Notes: generated by a model from the sequence alone, not told the origin. A stretch of DNA of 64,000 bases from Metabacillus dongyingensis (GCF_019933155.2 NZ_CP082944.1:3350001-3414000), one strand, 5' to 3'. Counted from the first letter of the stretch, positions 9,911-19,460 are shown. Translations and numbers: made by a program.

Positions 9911-9945
9911 AAAAAACCGAAGTAAAGAGGGGGCAGCTTTACTTC
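9911..9945 (-). terminator. Strong hairpin terminator, probably for gpsA transcript
   Basis: GAAGTAAAG and CTTTACTTC form a perfect 9-bp stem with a 9-nt loop, followed on the minus strand by GG and eight T. It lies about 285 nt beyond the gpsA stop with no gene between, implying a long 3' untranslated region or an unseen small RNA. Confidence 0.75.
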
Positions 9946-10229
9946 AGCCATGTTTTTGCTTCGGACTAATCGAAACCCATTGATTAGAGCAACTCATAAT
10001 TTACTACGATGCATTTTATGCGAATTTCAGAGCATTTGCATCCTCTAATGCCTATTTTTGTGGATAAAGTAAGCCATTTTAATGGGCAGAGAGGAAACGT
10101 AAGTATGTGATTCAATGCTTTAGTGTGATTCACGCATTTGCACCTAGTGGTCCGTTTCATGAGTAAGATTGTTATTCTTTCACAAACTCAAGCTATTCTA
10201 TGCATTCCCCGGCCCTTGTGCCACAAGAG

Positions 10230-11264
10230 TCAACTGCGATTTTCACTAATATTCACAAGATCTTCCATTTCGTGTGTTTTCACTCTGGCCATGAGGGAAT
10301 CAACGGCATCTTTTACTTCTTTATCGTTGAATAAGACATCATACAGAGCTTCTGTAATCGGCATTTTCACTTCATATTTTTGGGCAAGCTGATAGGCTGC
10401 CTTTGTCGTTCTGACGCCCTCTACGACCATGCCCATATTTTCAAGAACATCCTCAAGCTTTTGGCCTTTTCCAAGCAAATTACCTGCTCTCCAGTTTCTT
10501 GAGTGAACACTTGTACAAGTTACAATTAAGTCACCTATACCTGTGAGACCTGAAAACGTTAACGGATTTCCGCCCATCATACTGCCTAGACGCGCTATTT
10601 CAGCAAGACCTCGCGTAATAAGAGCTGCTTTGGCATTATCTCCGTAACCGAGACCGTCTGTGATACCTGCTGCAAGTGCAATGATATTTTTCAGTGCTCC
10701 GCCAATCTCAACTCCTATGACATCAGGGTTTGTATACACTCTGAAATGCTGATTCATAAATAAATCCTGAATAAGCTCTGCTGCTTCAAGGTTATCGGAA
10801 GATGATGTAACCGTTGTCGGCTGTCTCAAGCTCACCTCTTCAGCATGGCTTGGCCCTGATAAAACCACTACATCCTGAAGGAGGTTAACAGGCACTTCCT
10901 CTTTAATAATATCAGATATGCGCAGGAGGGAATCCGGCTCAATTCCTTTGCTAACATGGACAATCGTCAATTTATGATCGATCACTTTTATGACATCCTG
11001 AAGAACTTCTCTTATTGCTTTAGTCGGAACAGCCAAAACCGCGATATTTACTGAATTCAGTGCTTCAGCTAAATCTGTATATCCTTTGATAGCGTCTGAA
11101 AGCTCTACATCAGGCAAATATTTTTGATTCCGGTGTGTTTCATTAATTTGCTGAATCAGCTCTTTGCGATGCCCCCATAGTCTTACTTCGTGATTATTAT
11201 CTGCGAGTACAATACTAAGCGCTGTTCCCCAGCTGCCTGCACCAAGAACGGCAATTCGTTCCAT
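10230..11264 (-). CDS. gpsA: Glycerol-3-phosphate dehydrogenase [NAD(P)+]
   Basis: Reduces dihydroxyacetone phosphate to sn-glycerol-3-phosphate, the backbone of phospholipids. It has an N-terminal Rossmann motif GAGSWGTALS (residues 8-17), the catalytic segment GVEIGGALKNIIALAAG with its conserved lysine, and FSGLTGIGDLIVTCTS in the C-terminal domain. The 344-aa length is standard. It follows der after 15 nt, as in B. subtilis, and is likely co-transcribed with it. Confidence 0.96.
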   Translation of the reverse strand: MERIAVLGAGSWGTALSIVLADNNHEVRLWGHRKELIQQINETHRNQKYLPDVELSDAIKGYTDLAEALNSVNIAVLAVPTKAIREVLQDVIKVIDHKLTIVHVSKGIEPDSLLRISDIIKEEVPVNLLQDVVVLSGPSHAEEVSLRQPTTVTSSSDNLEAAELIQDLFMNQHFRVYTNPDVIGVEIGGALKNIIALAAGITDGLGYGDNAKAALITRGLAEIARLGSMMGGNPLTFSGLTGIGDLIVTCTSVHSRNWRAGNLLGKGQKLEDVLENMGMVVEGVRTTKAAYQLAQKYEVKMPITEALYDVLFNDKEVKDAVDSLMARVKTHEMEDLVNISENRS

Positions 11265-11279
11265 CCCTATTCACCCCTA

Positions 11280-12590
11280 TTATTTTCTGGCTCTTGCGAA
11301 AATCTTAATTGGCGTGCCTTCAAAACCAAATGCATCACGGATTCTGTTTTGCAGGAATCGCTCATATGAAAAATGCATTAATTCAGGTTCGTTAACAAAA
11401 ATAGCAAATGCCGGCGGCTTAACAGCAACCTGTGTAGCATAATAAATTTTCAATCTCTTGCCTTTATCAGTAGGCGTAGGATTCATCGCTACAGCATCCA
11501 TGATGACATCATTCAAGACGCTTGTTTCAACACGCAGAGAGTGATTTTCACTGGCCAGAATGATTTTTGGCAGCAGTGTATGGATGCGCCGGGTCGTTTT
11601 TGCCGACAGGAAAACGATTGGAGCATAGTCCAGGAATAAGAAATGCTCTCTAATGTTCGTTTCGAAATCTTTCATTGTTTTTTCATCTTTTTCAACTGCA
11701 TCCCATTTATTCACGACAATTACGACTGCACGACCTGCTTCATGTGCGTAGCCTGCAATTTTTTTATCCTGCTCGATAATGCCTTCTTCCCCGTCAATGA
11801 CAACTAGAACGACATCTGAACGATCGATGGCTTTTAGGGCGCGGAGAACACTGTATTTTTCAGTGGACTCGTATACTTTTCCCTTTTTTCTCATGCCGGC
11901 AGTATCAATAATAACGAAATCCTGTCCTTCATACCGGTAGCTTGTGTCAACTGCGTCCCTCGTTGTACCTGCAATGTTGCTCACGATTACACGGTCTTCT
12001 CCAAGGAGTGCATTCACAAGCGAAGATTTACCGACGTTTGGACGTCCGATTAAACTGAACTTGATTGTTTCATCATCGTATTCTTCCGTCACAATATTTT
12101 TGAAATGCTCTGCAACTGCATCAAGCAAATCTCCAAGTCCCAGACCATGTGATCCTGAAATTGGGAACGGCTCTCCAAATCCAAGTGCATAGAAATCATA
12201 GATGCTGGCTCTCATTTCAGGGTTGTCCACTTTGTTTACAGCAAGTACAACCGGCTTTTTGCTGCGGTAGAGTATTTTTGCCACTTCTTCATCTGCAGCG
12301 GTCACACCTTCTCGTCCGTTTGTCAGAAAAATAATAACATCCGCTTCATCAATCGCAATTTCAGCCTGCTGACGAATTTGAGCTAAAAACGGCTCATCTC
12401 CAATATCAATTCCACCTGTATCAATTAAGTTAAATTGATAGTTCAGCCATTCTCCTGAACTGTATATTCTGTCTCTTGTTACTCCTGGTATATCTTCGAC
12501 GATTGACACACGCTCGCCAACGATTCGATTAAAAATCGTCGATTTCCCGACATTCGGTCGGCCGACGATTGCAATTACCGGTTTAGCCAT
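11280..12590 (-). CDS. der: Ribosome-associated GTPase Der (EngA)
   Basis: Essential GTPase with two tandem G domains that acts in assembly of the 50S subunit. The ATG giving [10 protein letters not shown] yields 436 aa, the B. subtilis length, with AAGGAAAG upstream; the longer frame is not needed. The first P-loop GRPNVGKS is at residues 10-17 and the second, also GRPNVGKS, near residue 183. DTGG and DTAG G3 motifs and NKVD/NKWD G4 motifs are visible, and a KH-like domain follows. A terminator lies just upstream, so der and gpsA form their own unit. Confidence 0.97.
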   Translation of the reverse strand: MAKPVIAIVGRPNVGKSTIFNRIVGERVSIVEDIPGVTRDRIYSSGEWLNYQFNLIDTGGIDIGDEPFLAQIRQQAEIAIDEADVIIFLTNGREGVTAADEEVAKILYRSKKPVVLAVNKVDNPEMRASIYDFYALGFGEPFPISGSHGLGLGDLLDAVAEHFKNIVTEEYDDETIKFSLIGRPNVGKSSLVNALLGEDRVIVSNIAGTTRDAVDTSYRYEGQDFVIIDTAGMRKKGKVYESTEKYSVLRALKAIDRSDVVLVVIDGEEGIIEQDKKIAGYAHEAGRAVVIVVNKWDAVEKDEKTMKDFETNIREHFLFLDYAPIVFLSAKTTRRIHTLLPKIILASENHSLRVETSVLNDVIMDAVAMNPTPTDKGKRLKIYYATQVAVKPPAFAIFVNEPELMHFSYERFLQNRIRDAFGFEGTPIKIFARARK

Positions 12591-12686
12591 AGCAATCTTT
12601 CCTTTCAACTTGCAGTTTATGTATTTTAATGCGGGCAACATATAAGTTCATATCTTACATTATAAGCTTTCCCTTTTCATGAAAGA

Positions 12687-12714
12687 AACCCTTCTCTATT
12701 TTCGGGAAGGGCTT
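12687..12714 (-). terminator. Terminator between the capping-subunit gene and der
   Basis: CCCTTC/GAAGGG-based stem extended by A-T and G-T pairs, followed on the minus strand by TTTCTTTC. It lies about 40 nt after the 12754 stop codon. Confidence 0.65.
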
Positions 12715-12753
12715 AACTTTTATATATTAGCAGAGTTTAGCATGTTGTACAAC

Positions 12754-12945
12754 TCAATGCTTTACAATAATGTACAGGTCTTCGCCAATTCCGTGAGCTA
12801 TTCCATCTAAAATCGCTTCTAGATTTTTTGCGTAAAAATCCATTTCTTCTTTTGTTTTGACTACAAAGACGGCTGTTCCGCCTGTTACTTTCTCAGGGCT
12901 TGTCGTTACCGCTGCCAGAATATATTTTTCGAGTGATGTGTTCAC
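12754..12945 (-). CDS. Small capping-complex subunit for YIEGIA protein
   Basis: 63-aa acidic soluble protein, beginning MNTSLEKYILAAVTTSP and ending LYIIVKH, that starts 3 nt after the stop of the YIEGIA gene. Size and context match the family named capping complex subunit for YIEGIA. Coupled start and stop codons and the conserved pairing suggest a stoichiometric partner of the membrane protein. The biochemical role is not established to my knowledge. Confidence 0.75.
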   Translation of the reverse strand: MNTSLEKYILAAVTTSPEKVTGGTAVFVVKTKEEMDFYAKNLEAILDGIAHGIGEDLYIIVKH

Positions 12946-12948
12946 TTT

Positions 12949-13839
12949 TTAAGACCTGCCTTTTTTATTCGCCTTGGATTCACTTGGCATTCTAATTGCA
13001 TTTTCAAGCGTAGGAACTTCTCCAATAACCGTTTTAGCAAGCTCAATGTCTCCTCCTTGCGGAAGGACAAATACACCTACTCTTCCATCATCCAAATCAC
13101 GTTTAGCAAGCGGAACCAATGATGGCTCACCAGAATCGCGATGCACACCAAGAGCTGTGGACACATCGTGCAGAATCGCCTGTCTTTGGCCAAGATTTGC
13201 AATGGTCGTTCTTGCATTGTAATTTTTCGGAGTCAAAATAAAGCCCATGCCATATTTCAATACAGCTTCCTGCTTTTCAGGTATCCCAATATTCATTATA
13301 TAAATGTTATCAATATATAAACCTGCGCCTTCAAAATGAGGTTCTTTATATTCAATCTGGACGATATCCTTCATTTTGCTGCCGGCCATTAGTTTTTTTG
13401 AAATGATCAGACATATTACACCTGCTGCGAGAGCTGCCCAAATGTTAAAAACTAAATACGCAAAGGTAGTCGTTAATGAAGTAAAAATCACAAGGTAATT
13501 TCTGCTTTCAAAGGCAACGGCAATTCCCTCAATATATGTGTTGCCTCTGGGAACAAGCTCATATCCGTCCAGCTCTGACAGAGTATTCCGTTCCATATTT
13601 CTGACTTCTCTGAATTGCGAAGCAGCAAGCGTGAGAAAGGTAATCGCCGTAAATTCTTCCTCCATTATTGCCGGGATGGCAATTGTGCCAAGACCGGCTG
13701 CAATAAATCCCAAAGCAACATGAATTATTTTACCGTGCAGATAGGTAGGGTACTGCCTGTAATCTGTTCGGAGCATATACAATCTTGAAATAACCCCAAA
13801 AGCAACACCGAATAAAATCGGATAAGTATACTCATTCAT
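12949..13839 (-). CDS. yphB: YIEGIA-domain membrane protein (YphB-like)
   Basis: 296-aa protein with several predicted membrane helices in the N-terminal half (about residues 5-22, 35-60, 120-145), and the signature NTYIEGIAVAFESRNYLVI that gives the family its name. The C-terminal half is soluble, with LAKRDLDDGRVGVFVLPQGGDIELAKT. It overlaps no neighbour but is packed: yphA ends 1 nt upstream and the capping-subunit gene starts 3 nt downstream. By position it corresponds to B. subtilis yphB, linked to spore envelope assembly; that link is recalled knowledge, and the mechanism is unknown. Confidence 0.75.
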   Translation of the reverse strand: MNEYTYPILFGVAFGVISRLYMLRTDYRQYPTYLHGKIIHVALGFIAAGLGTIAIPAIMEEEFTAITFLTLAASQFREVRNMERNTLSELDGYELVPRGNTYIEGIAVAFESRNYLVIFTSLTTTFAYLVFNIWAALAAGVICLIISKKLMAGSKMKDIVQIEYKEPHFEGAGLYIDNIYIMNIGIPEKQEAVLKYGMGFILTPKNYNARTTIANLGQRQAILHDVSTALGVHRDSGEPSLVPLAKRDLDDGRVGVFVLPQGGDIELAKTVIGEVPTLENAIRMPSESKANKKGRS

Positions 13840-13840
13840 A

Positions 13841-14437
13841 TTAAGCCTGCTTCCCCTTTGCTGATTTTTGAGCCTGCTGATTAAATGACGCCATAATTTG
13901 TTCTAAATAAGTCCACGCACATACGATAAAACATCCAATCGCAGCCATATTCAAGTAATCAGCTGTTCCGATTGTTAATCCATCATGAAATTTACCCAGG
14001 ATAACCCAGAACAATAATTCACCCTGGCTCATGGAGAGGACCAGAAGCCCTATACGTTCGGGCATACTTTTCCCCAGATAAATTGCTAATATACTGATAA
14101 CACTGATAATGACAAAAAAACGATCGACTATAAACCATACTGGATCAAAAATTTCGAATAAATGTATGCCTGCATAGGCACTGGTTAACGTCATCACAGA
14201 AAAAAAGTGATAAACCTTCCGCTTGCATTCCGAAGCTAAATAATACCCGATGCATAGAGCCAGGATAAAGGAAACTCTAAGCGAAAAAGAAGAAACCTCT
14301 ATAAACATTTCTCCAGATGCTATGCATACTAAAATAACGGCTGATATCATTGTTCGCCTTATAGATTTTTTCAGGAAAAAAGCTGCGATAATCCAAGCCC
14401 CCCACAAAATCCAATAATAAAAGACATTTTCCACCAT
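13841..14437 (-). CDS. yphA: YphA-like polytopic membrane protein
   Basis: 198-aa hydrophobic protein with about seven predicted membrane helices (for example FYYWILWGAWIIAAFF at 5-20). It ends in a basic, glutamine-rich tail (FNQQAQKSAKGKQA). The start giving MVENVFYY is chosen because AGGAG lies 5 nt upstream; the longer frame adds seven residues. First gene of a tight trio with the YIEGIA protein and its capping partner. No catalytic motif recognised; function unknown. Confidence 0.8.
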   Translation of the reverse strand: MVENVFYYWILWGAWIIAAFFLKKSIRRTMISAVILVCIASGEMFIEVSSFSLRVSFILALCIGYYLASECKRKVYHFFSVMTLTSAYAGIHLFEIFDPVWFIVDRFFVIISVISILAIYLGKSMPERIGLLVLSMSQGELLFWVILGKFHDGLTIGTADYLNMAAIGCFIVCAWTYLEQIMASFNQQAQKSAKGKQA

Positions 14438-14561
14438 TCTCACTCCTATTCTTACCATTATGGGTGGATTCTTTGATCTTTAATCCGCTTATTGATTGAA
14501 AAGGGCTGTTTATACCTAGAATTTTTTCCTGGATGATAGAATGCTCTATCACAAAATTGAA

Positions 14562-14592
14562 TTCATGGAGAATGGATGCTTGAGTCATACTA
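14562..14592 (+). promoter_or_regulatory. Possible sigma-G promoter of the YpzI gene
   Basis: TTCATG (14562-14567) and CATACTA (14586-14592) are separated by 18 nt. The -10 matches the sigma-G/sigma-F-type CATACTA well, the -35 only partly. It lies 25 nt before the YpzI start codon, suggesting forespore expression. Confidence 0.35.
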
Positions 14593-14616
14593 AAGGAGTA
14601 AAAGGAGGGATATGTA

Positions 14617-14748
14617 ATGGGACGTGACCGTCAGGAAAAAAAGCTGAAAGCGAGCAAAAGAGTTGAATCTGACCGAGATCAATCACTTAATTACAAAGGA
14701 GCCACTTCTTTAGAGAGCCCTGAGGAATCAAGAGCGCGAAACAAATAG
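14617..14748 (+). CDS. ypzI: YpzI-family small protein
   Basis: 43-aa highly charged protein read directly from the sequence: it begins MGRDRQEKKLKASKRVESDRDQ and ends EESRARNK. AAAGGAGGG lies 6 nt before the ATG and a hairpin terminator follows, so it is a complete single-gene unit on the plus strand. The pattern (RVESDRDQSL, a GATSLE segment) matches the YpzI family conserved in Bacillus at this place. It has no membrane segment and its function is unknown; the candidate sigma-G promoter suggests a spore-associated role. Confidence 0.85.
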   Translation: MGRDRQEKKLKASKRVESDRDQSLNYKGATSLESPEESRARNK

Positions 14749-14785
14749 GAAAGCGAAGCAGCCCGTTTTTCTCAAGGCAAACCAA

Positions 14786-14815
14786 AAGGCGTCTAATAAA
14801 AAGGCGCCTTTTTTT
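14786..14815 (+). terminator. Terminator after ypzI
   Basis: AAGGCG/CGCCTT stem followed by a run of seven T on the plus strand, about 40 nt past the ypzI stop. Confidence 0.75.
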
Positions 14816-14823
14816 CAAAACAA

Positions 14824-14852
14824 AATCCGCACCCTTTAATAGGATGCGGATT
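14824..14852 (-). terminator. Terminator after fni
   Basis: AATCCGCA/TGCGGATT perfect 8-bp stem with a 13-nt loop, followed on the minus strand by TTGTTTTG. It overlaps the end of the fni transcript just past its stop. Confidence 0.7.
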
Positions 14853-14853
14853 C

Positions 14854-15915
14854 TTATTTTTCAATAATTCGATTGCTGAAGAATTTTGTATCAACCTTGC
14901 GCTCATTTAATATATGATGAGTCAAACCCGATAAAATGATCGGTGCATTTTGCAGTTGACTGATGCTTCCAGCTCCGAGCGCTGTCATAATCATTCTTAA
15001 ATCATTCTGAACGTTTTTAATTTCTGAAACAAGAGCATCATAGCCGTCTTCAATTAATATTTTCAAAAAGAATCCTGCTATCCCTGCGCTGGATGCGCCG
15101 AGAGAAATTGCTTTTGCTATATCCATCGCGTTCTGTATGCCTCCGGAACCGAGAATGGAAATGCCATTAACAGAAGATTTGAGTTCGGCAATTGAAACAG
15201 CGGTTGGAATTCCCCAGTCATTGAAATAAGATAACAGTCTGCTTCTTCTTTCATTTTCAATTTTCGCAAAGTTCGTTCCGCCGAAGCCTCCGACGTCTAT
15301 AGCTGCCACGCCGGCATCTCTCAGCTTTTCGGCAGCTTCTCGGTTCATTCCGAATCCGACTTCTTTTACGATAACCGGAACCTCTGACGCTTCTGCAATC
15401 GCAGAAATTCTTTTTAAAGCACCGCTGAAATCCCTGTCTCCTTCAGGCATCACTAATTCCTGAACAACATTTAAATGAATTTGAATGGCGTTTGCCTCGA
15501 TCATATCAATGGCCGTTTTTGCCTGATCCGGCGTTGCTTCGCTTCCAAGGTTTGCAAAAAGAAATCCCTTTTGATTGACCTTCCGTACGACTTCATAAGA
15601 AGGCCTTTCTGAAGCATCGCGAATAGCAGACATTTGTGAACCGACAGCAAGCGGTATTCCGCACTCAGCAGCGGCGGTAGACAAAGCCTCATTAATTTTG
15701 ACGGTTTCTGTTCCGCCTCCGCCTGTCATTGCATTGATAAAAATTGGCGAACTTAGAACAAGTTCGCCAATTTCAGTGTGCAGATCAATGTGATGAACAG
15801 CAGTATCAGGCAAGCTCTGGTGCAGAAACATGACATCATCAAATCCATTTTCTCTCAGCTGCCCTGTTTTTAATGCATGTTGTATATGGTCGATCTTTCG
15901 CTTAGCTCTGCTCAC
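14854..15915 (-). CDS. fni: Type 2 isopentenyl-diphosphate isomerase
   Basis: FMN- and NADPH-dependent interconversion of IPP and DMAPP. I prefer a GTG start giving [11 protein letters not shown] (353 aa), because it aligns with the family N-terminus and GGTGA lies upstream; the longer frame adds three residues. Visible motifs are [13 protein letters not shown] (substrate/FMN), [35 protein letters not shown] and [14 protein letters not shown], all characteristic. It provides isoprenoid precursors used by HepS/HepT encoded in the same window. It is separated from ypfD by a few nucleotides, so the two may be co-transcribed. Confidence 0.95.
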   Translation of the reverse strand: MSRAKRKIDHIQHALKTGQLRENGFDDVMFLHQSLPDTAVHHIDLHTEIGELVLSSPIFINAMTGGGGTETVKINEALSTAAAECGIPLAVGSQMSAIRDASERPSYEVVRKVNQKGFLFANLGSEATPDQAKTAIDMIEANAIQIHLNVVQELVMPEGDRDFSGALKRISAIAEASEVPVIVKEVGFGMNREAAEKLRDAGVAAIDVGGFGGTNFAKIENERRSRLLSYFNDWGIPTAVSIAELKSSVNGISILGSGGIQNAMDIAKAISLGASSAGIAGFFLKILIEDGYDALVSEIKNVQNDLRMIMTALGAGSISQLQNAPIILSGLTHHILNERKVDTKFFSNRIIEK

Positions 15916-15927
15916 AGTCATCACCGT

Positions 15928-17073
15928 TTATTTCAATTTATTTAATTTATCGCCAATCATTTCGCCTAATTGAAAACCTGAAGACTCTTCTTTAGCCTGA
16001 TAATTGCGGTAATCCTCTTCATCGGCTTTAGATGGGCCTTCTAATTCTCTAATACTCAGGGAAATTCGCTGTTCGTTTTCATTTACATCCAATACCTTCA
16101 CTTTTACTTCTTCATTCTCTGAAAGCACTTCATGCGGTGTGCCGATGTGCTTATTCGAGATTTGAGAAATGTGAACAAGTCCTTCTACACCAGGCAGAAT
16201 TTCTACAAATGCACCGAAAGAAACTAAACGTTTCACTGTGCCGTCTAAAACATCGCCTGCTTTTACTTTATCAGCAATGTTTTCCCAAGGTCCAGGAAGT
16301 GTTTCTTTAATAGATAGTGAGATTCTTTCGTTATCACGGTCAATCGATAACACTTTCACTTGAACTTTTTGTCCTTCTTCTACAACTTCAGACGGTTTAT
16401 CAACGTGATTATGTGAAAGCTGTGAAATGTGAACCAGCCCGTCAATGCCGCCGATATCGACAAAAGCTCCGAAATCAGTCAGACGCTGAACCGTTCCCTC
16501 AAGCACTTCGCCTGCTTTAATCATATCTAATCTTTGCTGTTTCTTTTCGCCGTGTTCTTTTTCAACTACAGCGCGATGGGATAGGATGACACGATTTTTC
16601 TCGCGGTCAATTTCCACAACCATCAGTGACAGCGTTTTACCTTTATAGTCAGAAAAATCTTCAACAAAGTGAGATTCCACTAATGATGCAGGGATGAATC
16701 CTCTTACACCAAGGTCAACCACGAGGCCTCCCTTAACAACATCCTTGACTTCCGCTTCAAACACTTCTTTTGATTCGAATTTAGTCTGCAGCTGATCCCA
16801 GGCAAGATCTGCGTCAATTGCTCTTTTAGAAAGGATTAATGCTTCATCCTCGACTTTTGTCACTTTTAACTGCAATTCTTCATTTTCACTTACAACATCA
16901 GAAGCTTTTTCAACGTGCAGACTGGATAGTTCACTTATAGGAATAATACCCGTATGCTTCACGTTGTCAATTTCAACAATTACCTGTTTGTCTTCCACCT
17001 TGGTAACGATCCCTTTCAGAATATCACCAACTTCCGGTGTTTTTACTTCTACATCATTCATGTCTTCAACCAT
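15928..17073 (-). CDS. ypfD: S1-domain RNA-binding protein YpfD (RpsA-like)
   Basis: Contains four S1 domains (about residues 17-85, 103-170, 189-257, 274-343), against six in E. coli ribosomal protein S1. This matches the 382-aa YpfD of B. subtilis. The third and fourth repeats carry the RNA-binding signatures RLTDFGAFVDIGGIDGLVHIS and RLVSFGAFVEILPGVEGLVHIS in part. The start giving MVEDMNDVEV is chosen because AAGGAGG lies 9 nt upstream. It likely binds mRNA or ribosomes; in Bacillus it is not an essential ribosomal protein. The C-terminus ends GEMIGDKLNKLK. Confidence 0.93.
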   Translation of the reverse strand: MVEDMNDVEVKTPEVGDILKGIVTKVEDKQVIVEIDNVKHTGIIPISELSSLHVEKASDVVSENEELQLKVTKVEDEALILSKRAIDADLAWDQLQTKFESKEVFEAEVKDVVKGGLVVDLGVRGFIPASLVESHFVEDFSDYKGKTLSLMVVEIDREKNRVILSHRAVVEKEHGEKKQQRLDMIKAGEVLEGTVQRLTDFGAFVDIGGIDGLVHISQLSHNHVDKPSEVVEEGQKVQVKVLSIDRDNERISLSIKETLPGPWENIADKVKAGDVLDGTVKRLVSFGAFVEILPGVEGLVHISQISNKHIGTPHEVLSENEEVKVKVLDVNENEQRISLSIRELEGPSKADEEDYRNYQAKEESSGFQLGEMIGDKLNKLK

Positions 17074-17202
17074 TCCAATTACCTCCTTGGTCACAACCCA
17101 CGACTTAGTTGGATATGTATGAAATCACTTTTTAGAATAAAGTGAAAATACTCTTTTTACTAACTTCTAATAAATGTTACATTTTGTCAAGTAGTAAGAC
17201 TC

Positions 17203-17796
17203 TTAAGAGCGATGTTTTTCGAGAAGTTCTGCAATTTTTGACATGATCAGCTCAGTTGCCTCTTCAGCCGTTGCTTTTCTTTCTCTTAAAGGATCAAGAT
17301 TGATAGGTTCACCGAAGAAAACTTTTACTTTATTAAATGGCTTATAAGTGCCGATGACCGCACAGGGCACTACTAAAGCATTAGATCTGAGGGCAAAAAA
17401 ACCTGCTCCCGCAAGACCTTTTCCAAGCTGGCCGTCTTTGCTTCTAGTTCCTTCCGGAAATAATCCCAAAACGCCTCCGTCTTTTAGCACATTTAAACCA
17501 TTTCTTAGTGCTTCACGGTCACTCATGCCTCTTTTAACAGGGAATGATCCTACTTTTCTGACTATACCCCCTAGGACAGGGACTCGAAACAATTCTTCTT
17601 TCGCCATAAAATGCACTTGCCTTGGAGCTGATATCCCAACTGTAGGAGGATCTAAATTATCAATATGATTCGAACATAAAAGGACCGCGCCTTCTTTAGG
17701 AAAATGCTCTTTCCCTTTTACCTCGATCCGGTAAAGCGGAAAGAACACAGATGCTACAACACCTCTGGCAAATTGATAAAAGTTCATTTTCATCAA
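17203..17796 (-). CDS. 1-acylglycerol-3-phosphate O-acyltransferase (PlsC family)
   Basis: Transfers an acyl chain to lysophosphatidic acid to form phosphatidic acid at the membrane. The family motifs are clear: NHIDNLD, giving the HX4D motif at His44-Asp49, and [10 protein letters not shown] near residue 115. A hydrophobic N-terminus ([14 protein letters not shown]) suggests membrane association. At 197 aa it is a normal compact member. Its start overlaps the cmk stop by 4 nt (ATGA), so translation is coupled. B. subtilis lacks this gene next to cmk, but many other Bacillaceae have it there. Lysophospholipid acylation is well supported; precise substrate preference is not. Confidence 0.9.
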   Translation of the reverse strand: MMKMNFYQFARGVVASVFFPLYRIEVKGKEHFPKEGAVLLCSNHIDNLDPPTVGISAPRQVHFMAKEELFRVPVLGGIVRKVGSFPVKRGMSDREALRNGLNVLKDGGVLGLFPEGTRSKDGQLGKGLAGAGFFALRSNALVVPCAVIGTYKPFNKVKVFFGEPINLDPLRERKATAEEATELIMSKIAELLEKHRS

Positions 17797-18464
17797 AGCC
17801 TCTCTTTGACAATTTTTTTGATTTCTTCCACAACACCTGTAATAGACAGTGACGTGGTATCAATTTCAACAGCATCATCTGCTTTTTTAAGAGGAGCAAT
17901 GACTCGTTCAGAATCCAGTTTGTCCCTTCTTGCAATATCAAGCTTCAGCTGCTCTAAATCTGATTCAAAGCCTTTTGAAAGATTTTCATCATGACGTCTT
18001 TTCGCACGTTCAAGTACAGATGCTCTTAAGAATATCTTCACTTCTGCTTCAGGCAGAACATGAGTGCCGATATCTCTTCCGTCCATGACCACTCTCCCGC
18101 CGTTCGCCATGTCTTTTTGTCTTTTGACCATTTCTTCTCTGACAGAAGCATGCTTTGCTACTATTGAAACAGAATTTGTGACTTCATGCGTACGAATTAC
18201 TTCTGTGACATTTTCCCCATTTACATAAACAAGCTGTCCTTTTCCGCTTGGAATTAGGTCTATTTTTGTATCTGACAGGATTTCTTTCAAAAGCTCTTCG
18301 TTTTCTAAATCCGCATGCTCCTGAATTGCTTTATAAGTAAGAGCTCTATACATTGCTCCCGTGTCGATATAAACATATGAATAGTCTTCTGCTAAGATTT
18401 TTGCAACTGTGCTTTTGCCTGCTGCTGCAGGTCCATCAATTGCAATAGATATATTTTGTTCCAT
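17793..18464 (-). CDS. cmk: Cytidylate kinase
   Basis: Phosphorylates CMP and dCMP to the diphosphates, recycling cytidine nucleotides from RNA and phospholipid turnover. P-loop GPAAAGKST is at residues 11-19. [21 protein letters not shown] and RRHDENL cover the NMP-binding and lid segments. The 223-aa length is standard. It overlaps the downstream acyltransferase gene by 4 nt; this pairs CMP recycling with phospholipid synthesis, which releases CMP. Confidence 0.96.
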   Translation of the reverse strand: MEQNISIAIDGPAAAGKSTVAKILAEDYSYVYIDTGAMYRALTYKAIQEHADLENEELLKEILSDTKIDLIPSGKGQLVYVNGENVTEVIRTHEVTNSVSIVAKHASVREEMVKRQKDMANGGRVVMDGRDIGTHVLPEAEVKIFLRASVLERAKRRHDENLSKGFESDLEQLKLDIARRDKLDSERVIAPLKKADDAVEIDTTSLSITGVVEEIKKIVKERL

Positions 18465-18550
18465 AGGTCCTCCTTGATAGTTTCCTAGATACGTATTCAG
18501 GAATCTTCCTGCTGCACTTGTTAAAATAAGAAATAAAAATAATGCAGGGT

Positions 18551-18745
18551 CTATTCATCCTGCATAGTTGTCTGTTTAAAGGTTTCAAGCCATTCGCTGA
18601 TTGTCAGCTTATTCACACCTTCATATTGTACCACACGCGAGATGTGGGGCTGCAGATTTGCATTCGTCAGCGCAGCTTGTGCACAAATTAAAAGAATCAA
18701 TTGAATGATCACAATCTTGATCACAATCCGTTCAAATCGCATCAT
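18551..18745 (-). CDS. ypfB: YpfB-like small membrane protein (DUF5359)
   Basis: About 64 aa with one predicted N-terminal membrane helix ([20 protein letters not shown]) and a short soluble tail ending QTTMQDE. The frame opens further upstream at a GTG. I favour the ATG giving [10 protein letters not shown], because family members begin in this way, but no ribosome binding site is at ideal spacing, so the start is uncertain. It sits between cmk and motI as ypfB does in B. subtilis. Function unknown. Confidence 0.7.
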   Translation of the reverse strand: MMRFERIVIKIVIIQLILLICAQAALTNANLQPHISRVVQYEGVNKLTISEWLETFKQTTMQDE

Positions 18746-18797
18746 ACCTGTATCCATCTCCACTTTTTATATCTAGTATGATGCAATTAGAATCTTC

Positions 18798-19460
18798 TTA
18801 TTCGGCTAAAACTCCCTTTTTCTTTAAAAGCAGCTGCTGGTCAAAGCAAAACTGCAGCACTTTCTTTCGGTCTGCTTCTGATAGATCAAGAAATTGAAGC
18901 GTGGCCATGTCTTTCTTTCCGCTTTTTATGATCCTGATCATTTTCGCTTTGATTTTTGCATATTCAGTTGTTCCTTTTTGAAAAGGCAAAGAAAGCCACG
19001 CATGGACCTCTTCATTTTGATTGATTGAGATATGAGGCGGCAGGCTGATTGCAGCACCGCCGGCACTTAAATCAATCGTTGTCGTAACAAACGGCTTAAA
19101 CATGCCATTTACTGAATGCAGGGCAATATCAATAGCTGTCTCAATCCTGACGTACTCTCTTCTTTGTATTCTTGTCATTTCATGTGCTGCCGGCATTTTA
19201 AAGGCAAGCATCGGTATTTTATCTTTGAATCTGCCCAGGACTTCTGTAGGGAAATGATAGGCATTTTGATCATTTCCGACGAAGAAGGCATCTAAATGTG
19301 TTCCGTTCAGCAAAAAAGATGGTTTTCCTGTCTTTTCATTAAAGGGGTAATCGGTATATAATACCTGATCCAAAAGATCGACTACTCGGCATTTTAATTT
19401 CACACCATCTTCTACTTCTAAAAATAAACGATCCCCAATATTCAGCACATGATCACACAC
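18798..19460 (-). CDS. motI: PilZ-domain c-di-GMP receptor MotI (YpfA/DgrA)
   Basis: Flagellar brake: binds cyclic di-GMP and restrains the stator to stop motility. An N-terminal YcgR-like domain (about residues 1-95) precedes the PilZ domain. That domain has the c-di-GMP-binding residues RREYVR (near 110) and DLSAGGAAIS (near 138). The frame starts at GTG (MCDHVLNIGD); an internal GTG giving MLNIGDRLF is an alternative, and neither has a strong ribosome binding site. Length of about 220 aa matches the family. Together with cheR it indicates flagellar motility. Confidence 0.92.
   Translation of the reverse strand: MCDHVLNIGDRLFLEVEDGVKLKCRVVDLLDQVLYTDYPFNEKTGKPSFLLNGTHLDAFFVGNDQNAYHFPTEVLGRFKDKIPMLAFKMPAAHEMTRIQRREYVRIETAIDIALHSVNGMFKPFVTTTIDLSAGGAAISLPPHISINQNEEVHAWLSLPFQKGTTEYAKIKAKMIRIIKSGKKDMATLQFLDLSEADRKKVLQFCFDQQLLLKKKGVLAE

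Larger units (their letters stand above)
9593..10229. other. 637-nt gap between yphE and gpsA
   Basis: No gene recognised on either strand. The gap contains one copy of the dispersed palindromic repeat (9658-9776) and a strong minus-strand hairpin with T tract (9911-9945). A non-coding stretch 9946-10229 contains an imperfect direct repeat of GTGATTCA around 10108-10135. B. subtilis has yphE much closer to gpsA, so this interval may be an insertion. Confidence 0.6.
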
